A stretch of DNA of 64,000 bases from Marsupella aquatica (taxonomy: Eukaryota; Marchantiophyta): positions 11,594,001 through 11,658,000 of the forward strand of contig OZ316893.1 of the NCBI GenBank assembly GCA_973895155.1, in the 5' to 3' direction. Of the stretch, positions 24,647 to 36,498 are shown in pieces. Position numbers and translations under genes: made by a program. Below the pieces are notes generated by a model. The model saw only the letters and a list, made by a program, of their open reading frames with translations. It was not told the DNA's origin and ran no database searches. Each line of letters starts with the position of its first letter. Within the stretch, counting starts at the first letter, position 1.

Positions 24647-25723
24647 TCATCGTAATCTGCTGCAGAAGGGTCCACCCCCTTCACCAATGTATCTCGAATC
24701 TCCCATGTCTGCCCTTGTTCCCAGATAGTCTTGTAATGGTGTCAAAATCTCCAGCTCCTGGTCCTCTAACTGTCTAACAGCCATTGCCGTTTCAAAAGCT
24801 GCTACAGTGAACTGCGCTGCTTGTAATGGTGTCAAAATCTGCATCATCTCCCGCAGAACGCGCAACCGGAGCTCCTCGGCCTCGATCAACAGGTCTCGTA
24901 ACTCAACCAGTTTAGGTTCCATGGCCTCACGTACCTCAGATAAGTCATTCGTCTCACTTGGTGGTGGTTCTGTAGTCGTCGCTCTTGCCATGTGCTGATC
25001 TGCGACCAGCATCTGTTGTCATACCAACCCTAATATTAGTATGCAGCTGACGTTACTTGCCAGAAAGCATACACCCAATGCAAATTCACGATTCTATTCT
25101 GCCCTCATCGTACCGTGACCACATGGGAACGGAAGGTTCACTATTATTGGCACGTTGCTTCCTGATCTATAATACTCCGACAAGTTTACAAGCAAAAGGT
25201 ACAATATCGGGGCAGATGTTCTCATTAGTCTCCCCAAAGAATAGCCAACACCGGCACTGAAGCAGCTCACCTGTAAAACAGCTAGTCGGTTGGAAATGTC
25301 ATCCTCTGCGTCTCTAGTTTTCTTTTGCGTTGTATTAAGTTTCCCCAATTGCTTTGCAGATAGCGCAGCCATAGATGTCACTTCTATCCCATCCAAAACC
25401 TTTAGAAGTTCATTCTCTATCTGCATGCTCATGAGGGAGTACGCAAGCACGATGGCAGCTGTAGGCCTCCATCCCCCCATCCAAAGAAATCCAGCTTCCA
25501 GAGGAGTTTTCCACATTCCAGCAGCTACACAGGTGACATCTTCTCGTGTCGCTCGAATCTTTACATCCGCATACTTCCTGGAATGACTATAGCATCCCTC
25601 TACCAGGCTAGCGATCTCTGCAGTTGAATTCTCGCTATCGACTAGCTTTCTCAGTGGATCTATCATAGCCTTCTCTTCTTCCAACCACTCCCTGTAGAAT
25701 TGCTCAAATCCTGTACTTGTCAT
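24647..25723 (-). CDS. DOG1-domain protein
   Basis: Two exons on the minus strand, 25271-25723 and 24647-25012, give 272 residues with the phase preserved (453 bp in exon 1). DOG1 domains occur in seed-dormancy regulator DOG1 and in TGA bZIP factors. No bZIP is present here, so this is the DOG1-only type. Signatures seen: FEQFYREWLEEE near the N-terminus, KYADVKIRA, then MWKTPLEAGFLWMGGWRPTA, LSAKQLGKLN, and late in exon 2 LREMMQILTPLQAAQFTVAA. The start ATG at 25723 fits the family. The second exon's acceptor is inferred from an AACAG just before an ATG at 25012. Oddity: a 21-bp segment (CTTGTAATGGTGTCAAAATCT on the plus strand) occurs twice, at 24729 and 24820, so the protein carries ILTPLQ twice; the second lies in an atypical C-terminal tail. 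Function in this organism is unknown. Confidence 0.85.
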
Positions 25724-26770
25724 GGCTGATCAGAAACCCTTCCCGCTAGATGGGACTCTATTCCATGTAAATGGAGGCAAGACAAAAGGTGACCAACCAA
25801 GCTCCACAGTTTTGCTCTAAAGACTGCTCCACAAGGAGGACTGAGCAACAAACCCTTCCCAGCAGAACTGAACAAACCAACCCAGCTTGTGATTCGTGCA
25901 GAGGTGACCAATAGACCTTTAAAGACTCCGACAGAGGTTGGCGTCCTGCAGAACACTTCCCCTCATGGCATAGAAATTCTCCATGCATTCCAAACTAGAA
26001 GTAGCCGTAAGTTACTGGTTGGTTCTTCTAAGGCATGACCAACTCCGCATTGGAGAAACTAATGAGCTAAGTTCAATGTGCGAGGATACATTCATTCACT
26101 GGAGGCATCACTTCTCCGAAATCTCGGAGTAGGACAACCTTCCCTATTTCGCAGCTCAGTCCCCTGCTCTTGGGTCCAGTCCAATCCAGTCCCAAGATAA
26201 GATAGAATGCACTGATGCATGCACCTCACTCCGGCTTCTTTCGTGACTTCAAAATTGATAACGCAGGCAGAAATCGTGCTACGTGGAATGAGCAAGCAGC
26301 AAACAACCTGGTCGATGGATGGATCAAAGGTGTAGCTACTTGCTTGATCTCTCTGCCTATCTTTCCAACACAGGAGATGCTAGTGGTCGACTTGGCGTTC
26401 TGTACAAGCATATTGCATCTCATCGGTCATATGCTTGGCTTGGCTGGCTCTCTCTACTCCACCGCACGAGCTCCAGATTCTCAGAGCAATTGACGAAAAG
26501 TTCGGTATCTCTCGCACAAAACACAAATCCCGAGAGATGGGTCTGCGTTGCTGATCTCGCATTGCTTGTTGACACACCCATCTCCTCACTCATGCATATA
26601 ATATCTTCCGCAGTTTCGCTCTCCTCGTAAATCTCCATCTGCCCGTCCATCTGCCCGCCCACCGCCTACCGCTGGTCCGTCCATCGGTCCGTCAGTCAGC
26701 TGTGATACGCAACTTTATGTATAAAGATATTTCACCATAAACGAGTGAAACAAAGATCTAGTGATAGAAA
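25724..26770. other. DOG1-gene 5' flank and spacer
   Basis: Contains the presumed promoter of the minus-strand DOG1-domain gene. ORFs here overlap on both strands and resemble no family. Near 26640-26700 there is a short CCGTCCATC/TGCCCG simple repeat. Confidence 0.4.
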
Positions 26771-27150
26771 GTGATGCCTAACTAACCAACTTCAGAGATA
26801 TGCTTAGTAGACCCCCTTCTGGAAAAAGTTTGCTTAAATCAACCCCCTTGATACTATTCCCCAATCTGGGCAGTTGATGGACCTTTCAATCTCAGATCTG
26901 GACCATTGATAGACCTCAGGGGGTCTATTAAGTAATGAGTTTCATTTTGAGGGTTTACCTCTACAAAAATAGGATAGAGAGAGGGACCAGGTGTTTGATG
27001 GACCCCCAAAATGTTTCTTGATGGACCCATGAATGATCCAAGTGGTTGATAGATATCAAATCAATGTACCCAAAAGCTCATCAGGTCTCATGGGGTCTAT
27101 CAAGTAAGACATTTCAATTTAGGGGTCCATGAAATATATACAGCCCTTTG
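26771..27150. repeat. Diverged repeats around GGGTCTAT(C/T)AAGTAA
   Basis: Blocks near 26923-26960 and 27095-27140 share a GGGGGTCTATTAAGTAA-like segment followed by TTTCA and a GGGGT(C/T) run, and several GATGGACC(C/T) motifs recur between them. This looks like an old, degraded tandem array or element. No coding content. Confidence 0.45.
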
Positions 27151-28882
27151 AACTTGCAGTTAAACAGGGAGATGTCACACTGTGTGCGGGCACTGGGATT
27201 TGTTTCGAGAGGGCAGGCTTTGGGGGGCATTTTTTCCTCATTTTCAACAAGTTTATGCTCGGATGAACTCCAATAAAAGGTTAAAAAAAACTTTTGACAC
27301 CCAAAAGAGAACATTAGAGCATCTCCAAGAGTGTACTTTATTTCCTTAATAGGGGTCTCAATTATTTTTTCACAAGATTATGTAAAATTTTGTTAGTTTT
27401 TTTCTTTCACCAGCCTCTACAGTGACTAATGGTAATGGCATACGATCAATCCTTATGGCAAAAAGTTATTCACTTTCAATTTCGTGGTCTTTAACTTTTT
27501 ATGTCCTTAACCGGTAAGGTCCATCAAATTGTCAGCTTTGAGATGCCCTAATGCATTAAACATGGTAGATTAAGGATGATCACTTTTTAAGTACTTTGCC
27601 ACTAAAGATGTTCTAATTGACAATATTGTCACGGTTTAGTATATGGATGACAAGTTCCCCAAGGTAACCAGGGGAGCTATACAAGGAAACCATGACATTT
27701 TTGTAAATACAACAAAACCATGGCAATATTTGTAAATTCAAACATCTTTAGTTACAATGTATTTAAAAGCCGTAAGGATGATAATTATGGCAAAATTAGA
27801 GCAAAGATGATATGCCAAAATACTGGGTTGGTCTAGTGTAAGACTTGTTGACCACCCAGTAAGGTTGAGCTAAAAAGGCAACCCCAATGGATTAGTGGAA
27901 CGTGATTCAGTCAAGAGCTTACTGGGTTTTTGGTTACTGAAATTAAAAATTTGAGCCAGTGTATTGAGTATCCACTGAGCACATGATTCATTCCTGGGCT
28001 ATCCACAAATTGTATCCAAGGGTGCCTATGTGAGGAGGTAAGAACACACTAACCATTGGGCTCGCACCATTGAAGATGCTCTTATACAAAGAAAATATGT
28101 ATAGACCTGTTACCTGAGCGAAAAGCATTGTGAAGGGTCCCGAGGGGATTATATGAGGTAATTTTGAGGGCAATGGGCACAAGGGGTTTGCATTCATGCC
28201 CCTCAAGTGGCCATGGATTAACAAATATAAGCCCTGAGTGTAATTTTACTCTATTTATGACCTGAATTTTGCAGCTGAAATTGGAATACACTCCAGGTGG
28301 GCTAAAAAGGGGGCCAAAATCTCCTAACCCCCAGGCCAGGCTGAAGGAGAGTAATGGATCATAGCCATCCATAGAAATAAAAAGGAAAAAGTACAAGAGA
28401 GCTAAATGCAGGATTTATGAAGGGATTCAGGGATAAAATGAGGGTGTTAATCACAATTCCATAACCAGACCTTCAATTTAATTAAAAACTTGATTAAGTA
28501 TTAGATAGAAACCAGAAACAATCCCTGAAATTAGGTCATGCAACAATGTGAATAAATAAGAAGTTAAAATGCCAGGATCTTAGGCTATGCAAAGATTACC
28601 TGGCCTGTTGTGGTATTTCATTTTGTTTTACATAATATAACTTTTGTACATTGAGTTATATATGTCTAGATTGATGTGTGATTGCATAATTTATTCCTGA
28701 TAGCTCAAAATGAGACCAGGATAGACCTCTAGGTTTGTCAAAATGCTCCCATGGATTTTTGGATTTTTGCAACTCAGATTAACTGCATTGTACTCACAAT
28801 GTGACAAGGAATATTCTCAATTGGTTCATCCCAATTGTATGGTTTTGGTCTACTGTCCATGGGAGCATCATTTTCCCTGAAA
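27151..28882. other. Intergenic, nothing recognised
   Basis: AT-rich spacer without recognisable genes. ORFs are short and without similarity that I can see. Confidence 0.45.
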
Positions 28883-29060
28883 GCAAGGACTGTATTGTGT
28901 GTAAAAAAATGCACTCAAAAATACAAAACCAAAACTATAGTAGCTACAGTCTACAAAGATGTCCATGCAAGGAGTATATTGTGTATAAAATAAATGCCGT
29001 CAAAAATACAAAGCGAAAAGTAGCTAAAGTCTACGAAGATGTCCATGCAAGTTATAATGA
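28883..29060. repeat. Tandem duplication, period about 80-84 bp
   Basis: Two units start with GCAAGGA(C/G)T and TATTGTGT(G/A)TAAA. They continue with a TCAAAAATACAAA block and end in GTAGCTA(C/A)AGTCTAC(A/G)AAGATGTCCAT. A third unit starts at 29047 and is cut short. Confidence 0.8.
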
Positions 29061-29189
29061 TCTCTGTTGGTCCATGGGGCTTACTTTCCAACTTTACAAG
29101 AACCTGGGACCTTTATATTATTATTTTAAATGGGGGTCTTCCAAGCCACTCGAACGGCGTGCGCCAAGGTTTGTTTCCCCTTAAACCGC

Positions 29190-29510
29190 CACTGTCCGTA
29201 TAAATACCGCTACTGCCAAGAGCCGGTCAGCTCATTCTTCCAGACCTGCCCAGCCAAGGCTCTACTGTACGTCCCTGCCAGAACCCGTTAGTCCCAGCCA
29301 GGCTCCGCAATAGTAGCTGGGTCAGTGGTCCAAATAGTGCTTTGGGACTTCTCCGAGTCTTTCTGTTCGCGTGAATGCTGAAGCCATGGTTCGTGAGTGT
29401 GCTGGTCTTGAAAAAACACAGGAGAACGACATTGAGGCTCGTGAGTGTGCATACTCTCTTCTTGTTCAAAGAACTTTATGGCCTCACTATGCAGCTGAAA
29501 CGAAGTAACT
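29190..29510 (+). promoter_or_regulatory. Candidate core promoter with downstream short ORF
   Basis: A clean TATAAATA box at about 29197 lies in a locally GC-richer stretch. About 185 bp downstream, an ATG in strong context (GCCATGG, near 29386) opens an uninterrupted frame of about 40 codons, beginning MVRECAGLEKTQEND and ending in TAA near 29509. The repeat of GCTCGTGAGTGTGC in this ORF could instead be a splice donor. I recognise no family. It may be a transposon promoter or a small gene. Confidence 0.3.
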
Positions 29511-30139
29511 TTTGTTCTCCCCTGTTTAGATCGTCTGCTCTTGGGCTGATTTCATTTCTGCGTCCCCTCAATCCAATACTTACCTTGTCCTCTCGATATT
29601 GCAGCAATGTATATATAATTGTGAGCGGGGGCAGTTACCTAGCCCAGGAGAGGGGGAGGGATGGGACATTGTCCATCGCTTGTTCAAATTGTCCCAGAAC
29701 AGAGCTTGATCGCAGAGGTGTTTATAGCCATATAGCCAGCAATTGTTACTGTTATGTTCAGGTTTACACTTGTTATGACATCGACCACAAATTTGTCCAG
29801 CAAAATACATTCTCAATAGCACGAAGGCGAAAAGGTTACATTGTTTTTTTGTCTCCCTACTCTGCTGTGATCGAGCATGTGTACAGATACCTGGAAAAGC
29901 AAACTCAAGTCTCCCCGTTTTGATTCACAGTAATAAATATATGAACAAGAGCAATGGCTCATGCCAATAGCCGTATAACCGGAAGATGAAGGATGAACTC
30001 TGCCTGTGGAGTGTTGCCTAAAGCTCTCCACAATTATCCAAACTCGAGCGACCAAAAATGAGCTCTCCTAAACTCAGTTCTGTCCAATTCTCTTCCTCCA
30101 TGTCGAACGCAATCAAAAACATAGGGGACGTGAAGGCCA
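29511..30139. other. Intergenic, nothing recognised
   Basis: A long plus-strand ORF crosses part of this stretch but has no domain-like composition and no clear exon signals. I make no gene call. Confidence 0.4.
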
Positions 30140-30532
30140 TCATATACAGAGCGACATTGAAATAAACAACTTTACTAAGACCCAGGTGTCTCCAAGAACA
30201 AGACCCATTTGTCTCCAAAAACACGACACGGAATCAAAGATTTGCACCCAGAACTGATTTGCACCCAGAACATGGCACTTGTCATGATCATCGCGAGAAA
30301 AAACCGGGCCCAAGATCTCCCAAGTCTTGGCCCTCTCGCTCACCAATTTCTGGAACTCTCCGGCGCCCGGTGTCTCCTTGCGCCCACCTTCACAAAATTC
30401 CGTAGGAGAGAATCTGGCCAACCATGCTTTTGATAACATCTTAGCCTTGAAAATTGAAGGGAAAGGCATCATCGCTATAATGATTTCTACGATATGCTCG
30501 GGTAGCTGTCTCATAGACTGTCCACCCTCCAT
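30140..30532 (-). pseudogene. F-box protein fragment
   Basis: The in-frame ATG at 30532 opens about 130 codons. An F-box motif (LPEHIVEIIIAMMPFPSIFK, then AKMLSKAWLARFS) occupies roughly residues 10-43, right after the start as in plant F-box proteins, which recruit substrates to SCF ligases. The following region has a weak resemblance to plant F-box/kelch proteins (IFDSVSCFWRQMG). The ORF then ends abruptly after about a third of the usual length, and I see no continuation, so it is probably truncated or a decayed gene. A first exon of a longer spliced gene is the alternative. Confidence 0.55.
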
Positions 30533-31299
30533 CTCCTCCACAATGCACAGACAAATGGCTCAATGCAGCTGCAGCCCCCGTCGTTGATCCAATGTTTCTG
30601 TCAAATTGAGTGAAACCTTAAATTACTCCACAAGAGTTGGCGGTATTGGCAATCAAAATGATGGAGGTAGGATGATATATGGGAGAGAACTTACTTCCGA
30701 CAAAGATGACCTCCGGAGATGCACGACATGGGATTTGCAGGATCTCTGCTCCGTAGTACATTCGTCATCCTGCATCGCTCGTCACTGGATCACGAGGCAC
30801 CAACGCAAGATGCTCACACCTCGATCCGGAGATCTCTCCCCAAAATTGACATGAGTTCTAAGAAACAAACACTTTCATGAGGGGAAAAAAGTTGCAGTCA
30901 ATAATTTCTCGCTTTACTTCGGAGAAAGAGAGAGACGAAGGTTGGGAGAGACACTGTTGACTGGTTCGTTCTCTTGTACAGATAGCACGTAGTTGTAAAA
31001 ATCAAGTGCCATGAACTTGCACAATCAATCAATCCATGCACCATTGCTACCACCCGCCATCGCCAAAGCTTACTAGTCACTTGGATAGTGAACATCCATC
31101 TAATCGCCACCTGAGAATGTGAATGCTAGAACCCAATGCTTGGACCTCCTTCCAGGGCTCCATGCGCTTCTGTATCTTTTGAGACATAAATGGCAAAAGG
31201 GGACAAGCAAAGCACAATTAGAGCGATTTTATGGCTTGGTCTAATATAAGCTGCGATTGCACAAGCGAGCTGTCACACTCTCCAGTCTCTACTGCCAGA
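30533..31299. other. Intergenic, nothing recognised
   Basis: Upstream flank of the F-box fragment. No other supported feature. Confidence 0.4.
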
Positions 31300-31408
31300 T
31301 TGCACTTGATTTACGTATCTGCTAAGTAGAAGATATGATAGCTTAGGAGGGTTGCGCTTGATTTACGTATCTGCTAAGCAAAAGATATGATAGCTTAGGA
31401 GGGCTGCG
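31300..31408. repeat. Tandem duplication, 52-bp unit
   Basis: Two nearly identical units of CTTGATTTACGTATCTGCTA followed by AAGATATGATAGCTTAGGAG, differing at about four positions. High identity indicates a recent duplication. Confidence 0.9.
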
Positions 31409-31669
31409 ACATTGTCCTTCATTAATTTTGAACATTCATCTCAAACCACATGATGTTAGTGAGCACAATAGCCGGCTGAATCTTTGATTCATACTCAACA
31501 TCCTACCTCTGCGATAGGGGAAAACAATCGGCTTCACAGAACCAAACATTCCTAACCTTCTCTATCCATCTTGTTACCATTTCCACAATGTTTGTGACGA
31601 TCGCGATTCGGAGATGCTTCTCCTTCCTTGGCCATGCACTTCAACTTAGTCGTAGATGAGCAGGGAAGT

Positions 31670-31850
31670 CCCAAGTGCAATGATCATTTTACACATAATG
31701 ACTCGGTAGGGTCAACATGGTTTACACTAAACGGGAGTCGGCTAGGTCTATCGTGCATTTCTAGGTTTACACATAACGTACAGGGTCAGGGCGAGATGGC
31801 ATGGTTTACACACAATGTAGACAGTAGTGGCAAGATATGTCATTGATGTC
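31670..31850. repeat. Degenerate repeats of GGTTTACACA(T/C)AA
   Basis: Four spaced occurrences of a (GG/T)TTTACAC(A/T)(T/C/A)AA motif, each followed by related (G)AC/AGGGTC-like sequence. Spacing is irregular (about 35-50 bp). Probably a decayed minisatellite. Confidence 0.5.
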
Positions 31851-32369
31851 ACAACTGAGAACGATGATGGGCATTGTGACGGGGTTCCCGTCACCAAAAA
31901 CCCTCAATAATTGTTTACTGGGTTGTGCCACGTAAATAGCCACTGTAAATAAGCCATTTTTTAAAAAAAAATTGAGTTAATTCCATCCTTTCAAGTTGGT
32001 GCTGCTAGGAGGACTTTACTTTATTTTATTTTCTTCTCAGAATTGTTCTAAACGGCCACGACAACCTAGAGGGGGGCAAATAGGTGGCCTTGCCATTTCG
32101 CTTGAACCATTGTCAAGTTCCCCCTATAAGTCCAAGAGGTTAACTTTTCTTTTTGGGGTTAAATGGGTATAACCACAACAAGGGCCAAAAAAAGAGAATG
32201 AGTTCTTTTGAGAGGTTAAAAGTTTTTTGGAGTAAAGGGGCATTGAGGAAAGGGAGTGAAGAAGTCCATAAGGGGCAGCCCCGGTGGGCGCCACCTGGCA
32301 TCTCCATAAGGGCAGTCGGGGCGCATGGCAGGCCCTCTTAAGAGGAGCCCTGCGAGTGAGGGGGGGAGG

Positions 32370-32740
32370 CCGCGAGCCCTGCATAGGGCCGCATGCAGGA
32401 GACGGAGGAAGGGGGATTTAAAATTCCCCGGCTATGGGGCGTGAGTGTGCAGCCGGGGCGAGCCAAAGCGAGCCAAGGTAGGGCAGCCGAAGAAGGGAGG
32501 AAGGAGTCGGGGGGAGTATTAACTCTCCCGTGTGTGGCAAAAGAGGGGGGATTTAATTCCCCATACCAGGGGGAGCGCTACGGGAGGCGTACCGAGCTGT
32601 GCCCCAAAAAGTGGGGCCAGTAAAGGTGGGGGGGTATTAAACCCTCCCGCGAGCCAACAGGAAGGCGCAGGGCTGCCGGTACGCGAGGCGCTGCATAGGG
32701 CAGCGTGTGGCAAAAGAGGGGGGGAATTAAATCTTCCGGC
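32370..32740. repeat. GC-rich leader with five GGGGG-ATTAA-CCC palindromes
   Basis: Five 18-22 bp imperfect palindromes of the form G5-7, AT-rich core (ATTTAA/TATTAA/AATTAA), C3-5 lie at 32411-32431, 32509-32530, 32545-32562, 32628-32649 and 32718-32738. They are interleaved with repeats of GTGTGGCAAAAGAGGGGGG and GCGAGCCCTGCATAGGGC (32368, 32764, partly 32690). The block precedes the ORF at 33227 and may be its 5' untranslated leader or a terminal repeat. Confidence 0.7.
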
Positions 32741-33226
32741 CTCGGAGGTAACAGGGCGCAGTGCGAGCCCTGCATAGGGCCACGTGCTGCCGGGTGGCTC
32801 CCGCGAGTTGGTGGGAGGAGGGCGTAGAGAGGTGAGCCAGGGTACCAGGGCAGCCGGGGCGCGAAGTGAGCCGGGGCGCATGGCGAAAAGAAGCCATGGG
32901 GTTTCCTTTTTTTCTCCCTATTTTCTCACTTTCTCTCTTTTGCAAGACAACTCATTGGCGAAAGCAAAAACTCGGGCTCTCTCTCAACTCTTGCCAAAAG
33001 CTCTCTCCACGTTTTGCAACTATTTTAGAAGCTCTTTCTCATGGTCAATTGTTGGGGCTTGGTGGCGTGATTCTTCCGGGCATTAGCGGCAGCAGCATTG
33101 AGTGGCTTCTGAGGGAATTGAGGGTAATTGATTGATCGGGATACGGGGGCCGTTTTGGGCCAGGGAATTGATATTTCTACGGGTGACGGGATTTGGTGAT
33201 TGAGGATTTGATTTCTGGATGCATGG

Positions 33227-35097
33227 ATGCTGGATCAACCAGAGTTTAGTGCGGCACGCGTTCGGAGATACAAGGTTGCTTACCGTGACTACGTTGAGAC
33301 ATTGATTGCAAGAGAGAGAGAAGAGAGAGAAACTATGATGAGTACTGGACTGGCGGCAAGTTCCGCACCGGTGAGTAGGAAGGTTTTCTGTCAAATTTAT
33401 CCCAAAACCTCCGCCAAGGTGATGGAGGATTGTAGGAATATTTTTCAAGCCACCGGGCTCACGGAGTTCATGAAGGTGGAGATTACAATCCCTTCGGGGA
33501 AGAGTTGGAACATTGAGGCCGGGATGGAGGTACGTACGGAAGGAATCTACTTTGAATGTCTCCAACGGGTAGTGCCCCATGTGGAGTTAGCTAAGCTCCT
33601 GTTTCTGGAGAACCAACAATTCTCATTCACACCCCGGAACATAAGGGGAGAGCTCACGTTGACAATGGTGGCCGGTTGGGTGATTAATCCCACCTCCACT
33701 ACTTCCATTCCTCTTTCTGCCGTTAAGGATGCTGAGCACAAGGGATTTCTGGCCAAGGTTCATCAACGGGTCCTTGGTAACGTGCAATCCGGGGTGGTGA
33801 ATGGAGAGCATTTCGTGGTAGCTATGGACATCAAAAACTATCTAGCCCATGTGTACAGATGGTGGTACTATGGGTTGAAGAAGCTATTGGACACCGATCC
33901 CGAGAGTGTGAAACCAGGTGGGGCTGTACACTTGATGGGGTCATTTTTGCTGGCCAGAGCAGAAGGGTGGATTGTTTCCCCGGGACTGGAAGACTCTAGA
34001 TCATCCCTTACCACGGAAATCAGGAGTATTGCCACTACCATCGTGGGGAAACTAACGGAGGGATCATCGTCGGCGGTTGGGGATGATAATAGAGAGGAAG
34101 AAAACCAAGATGAGGACTCCAATGACTCCACATTGGAGTGGCTTGAATCACTTGTGGGAGATCCGGAGGAGCCACTGGTCTACGACATTCCTGATATCTA
34201 CCTGGCAGAGTTACGGGAATTCCGGGAGGGAGTCCATGAGGGACTCAAGCTAGTCCACGCATTGAGAGATTCTCTCAAGCAGGCCACCGCCAGAGTAGAG
34301 ACTTTGAAGCATAGTGCCCTGTCTATGAAGGAGGTGATCAAGGCCAAGGAGGAGGCCATTCATGAGAAGGTTAAACTTCTCCAAGCAGCTCACGTAGAGA
34401 TCTCCAACTTGAAGGGAGCCTTGTCCACCAAGGCCAAGGAAGCGGAAGAGGTTGGAGTATGGAAACAGGCATTGGCCAAAGAGAAGCAGAATTCTGGAGA
34501 AGTGGTGGAGTTAAGAGCCCAGGTGGGAGCACTACGGAGTCAAATGGTGATCTTTGAGACAAGGGCTAAGAGGAGTGAGGCCTTGAGTCTGGGGAAATGG
34601 AAGAACCCCTACACACCTAGCTCCACACTTTCCCCGGATTGGTCTCCAGGGCCATTGAGATGGTGGTGAAGGAAGTCAGTGGGAAGTATGGACCCCTATT
34701 GGATGCAGCCAAGAAGAGTCAAGAGAAGAGCAAGAGCTTAGAGAAGAAGCTCAGGGAGGTACGTAAATCGTTACGAGAAGCTCAAGTCAACACGGGGACC
34801 CTAGGGATGCCACCCCGATCTGTCACCCCTGGGACTCCCATGGCCACCGGGCACGTTTTACCGTTGGAGTTGCGGTCCGGTGAAGAGGCGGCCTTATGGA
34901 AGGACACCATTGGTGAGGGGTATATTAAGGCGTGGCAAGCCTTGGCCAATTTGAGGAAGCAGGGGAGCACTAGCACAAGGAGTACCCCGGTGAAAAAGAA
35001 GAGGAGTGAAGTGGCACTCACTCTAGTGGAGAGTGATGAGGAAGCCCACTCACGGGGCTCAAGCCAGGGCACCGTGAGTGAAAAGGAGGAGGATTAG
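33227..35097 (+). pseudogene. Transposon-type coiled-coil ORF, frameshifted
   Basis: A 480-codon ORF from the ATG at 33227 runs to 34669, and a second frame continues the same protein type to 35097. The N-terminal 250 residues are globular and unassigned (for example SRKVFCQIYPKTSAKVMEDC). They are followed by an acidic linker (EENQDEDSNDST) and long heptad-like coiled coils rich in K/E/A (residues about 330-455), then a Ser/Pro/Lys-rich tail. No protease, integrase, reverse transcriptase or transposase motif is present. The frame change near 34610-34640 breaks the ORF once. The type is similar in architecture, not in sequence, to the ORF at 46555-50097, so both are likely non-autonomous or accessory transposon genes. 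Flanking LTRs were sought and not found. Confidence 0.55.
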
Positions 35098-36498
35098 AGT
35101 GGTCGTACGGACGTGGTTGTACGGCCCCTTGACTTTCCAACTTTTTTGTGAGGGGTCACTCACGGGCTTTTTGGAAAGAGCTCGCTGAGCTGATTCCAAC
35201 AAGAGGCGGCGCTCCTCAAACGGAGCCAGGATGAGCAAGTTAGGGCCCGACGAAGTTGGGTTTACGGGATACTGAAACGACCATAACTTGGTCGTCCAAT
35301 GTCCGTTTCAAGAGCGGTTGAGTGCTTCATGATCAAGAGGAGGAGGGCTATCCAGGGGTGAACTCAGAAGTGCAAGTGGAAGGGCGCCTAGTTTCAGCCA
35401 TTGTGGGGTTCCTTGCAATTTCACGGTTCACGGAGTAACGTTGGGGCACCGTCGAAGGCACCGTTGGCCCCATTGTTAGTTTAGGGTTTAGGGTTTTAGA
35501 AGCATGTGTGTGCCGCATGGTTTTAGTTTAGGGGTTTCTTAGTAAAGGGTTTAGCGGCACCGCTAGGATAAGCCGCCATCGTTGTGGACCAATGAGGGGT
35601 GCTTTGGTGTGTTTTTTTGGTATTTAGGGGGAGGGCCCCGGAGTAGTTGCGGGGGGGGGAACTCAGTCTAGTATTTGCTTAGGGAAGTTAGCTCATAGCC
35701 AGAAGAGGGAATCAAGCCAGAGTAGTGAGGTAGAGGTGTAGCACTTGCCCCAGTGAGGCAGTAGTTGGGCAGACGGCAGGAGGCCGGGTTGTCCTTGCAA
35801 TGTGTTACGATGTTTTGCCAAAAGATATGGATTTGGTTTGATTCTTCAAGTTTTGGTGTGGCGTTATTTTTTCTGGTTCAAGATTGTGCTCTTTCCCCAA
35901 GAAGTGTCTAAGGAATCCTTGCACGGTTTGGTCAACCCTGTGAGTAGGAGGAGTGGTGACAACACTCCACCAACGACCAGTAGGAGTGTGTGTGTGGCGT
36001 AGTCCATGGGACTTGATCAAAAGCAGAGCGGCTAGTCGATAGACTTGATCAAAAATTACATTTCCGGAGCGGAAATAAACATACTCATCCTACATGCAAT
36101 AGAATCCTAATAGCGTCCATCCACATTCTCGTCATACGATAACAAACGATTTTAGTAGGAATAAATACGTATTTTCCATGTAAATCGTTTGATAAGCAGG
36201 TGACAGGCATGGAAGGGAAGTAGCCTCGACTCTTCCTAGAAGGTGATAGTCTCACAAAAGTGTCTTTAGAACACTAGTGTGGGTGAAATGCAGACTCGGT
36301 GAGGGAGACCGACCACTTTTTGTTGGTGACTTTCCGTCTGGCAAGGCATTTGCATTTGTTGCAAGGGAAGGTATGAACCTACTAACTAAACTCTTGCATC
36401 TTTTTCCATAAGTGCATTCTTGTGAGCATGGTACTAGACAAATAATATAAGGACTTCTAATTTGCAAAATGTTGTTGTTGTCTTGTTTTGCTTGCCAG
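35098..36498. other. Spacer between ORF and Kolobok-like region, possible upstream exon
   Basis: Contains G-rich stretches and TTTAGGGTTTAGGG-like runs (about 35480-35500), and no supported gene. An open frame near 36285-36370 (reading GEGDRPLFVGDFPSGKAFAF) ends at a good donor, AAG|GTATGA. It could be an upstream exon of the gene below, but its phase does not match the next exon, so I leave it uncalled. Confidence 0.35.

Noticed and set aside
29375-29923. A 182-codon plus-strand ORF
   Set aside because: No domain-like composition and a non-ATG start. I could not support it as a gene.
35480-35500. Internal telomere-like TTTAGGG repeat
   Set aside because: Only two units with imperfect flanks, which is common by chance.
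36285-36370. First exon of the Kolobok-like gene
   Set aside because: It ends in a good donor, but its phase does not join to the exon at 36499 without a stop.
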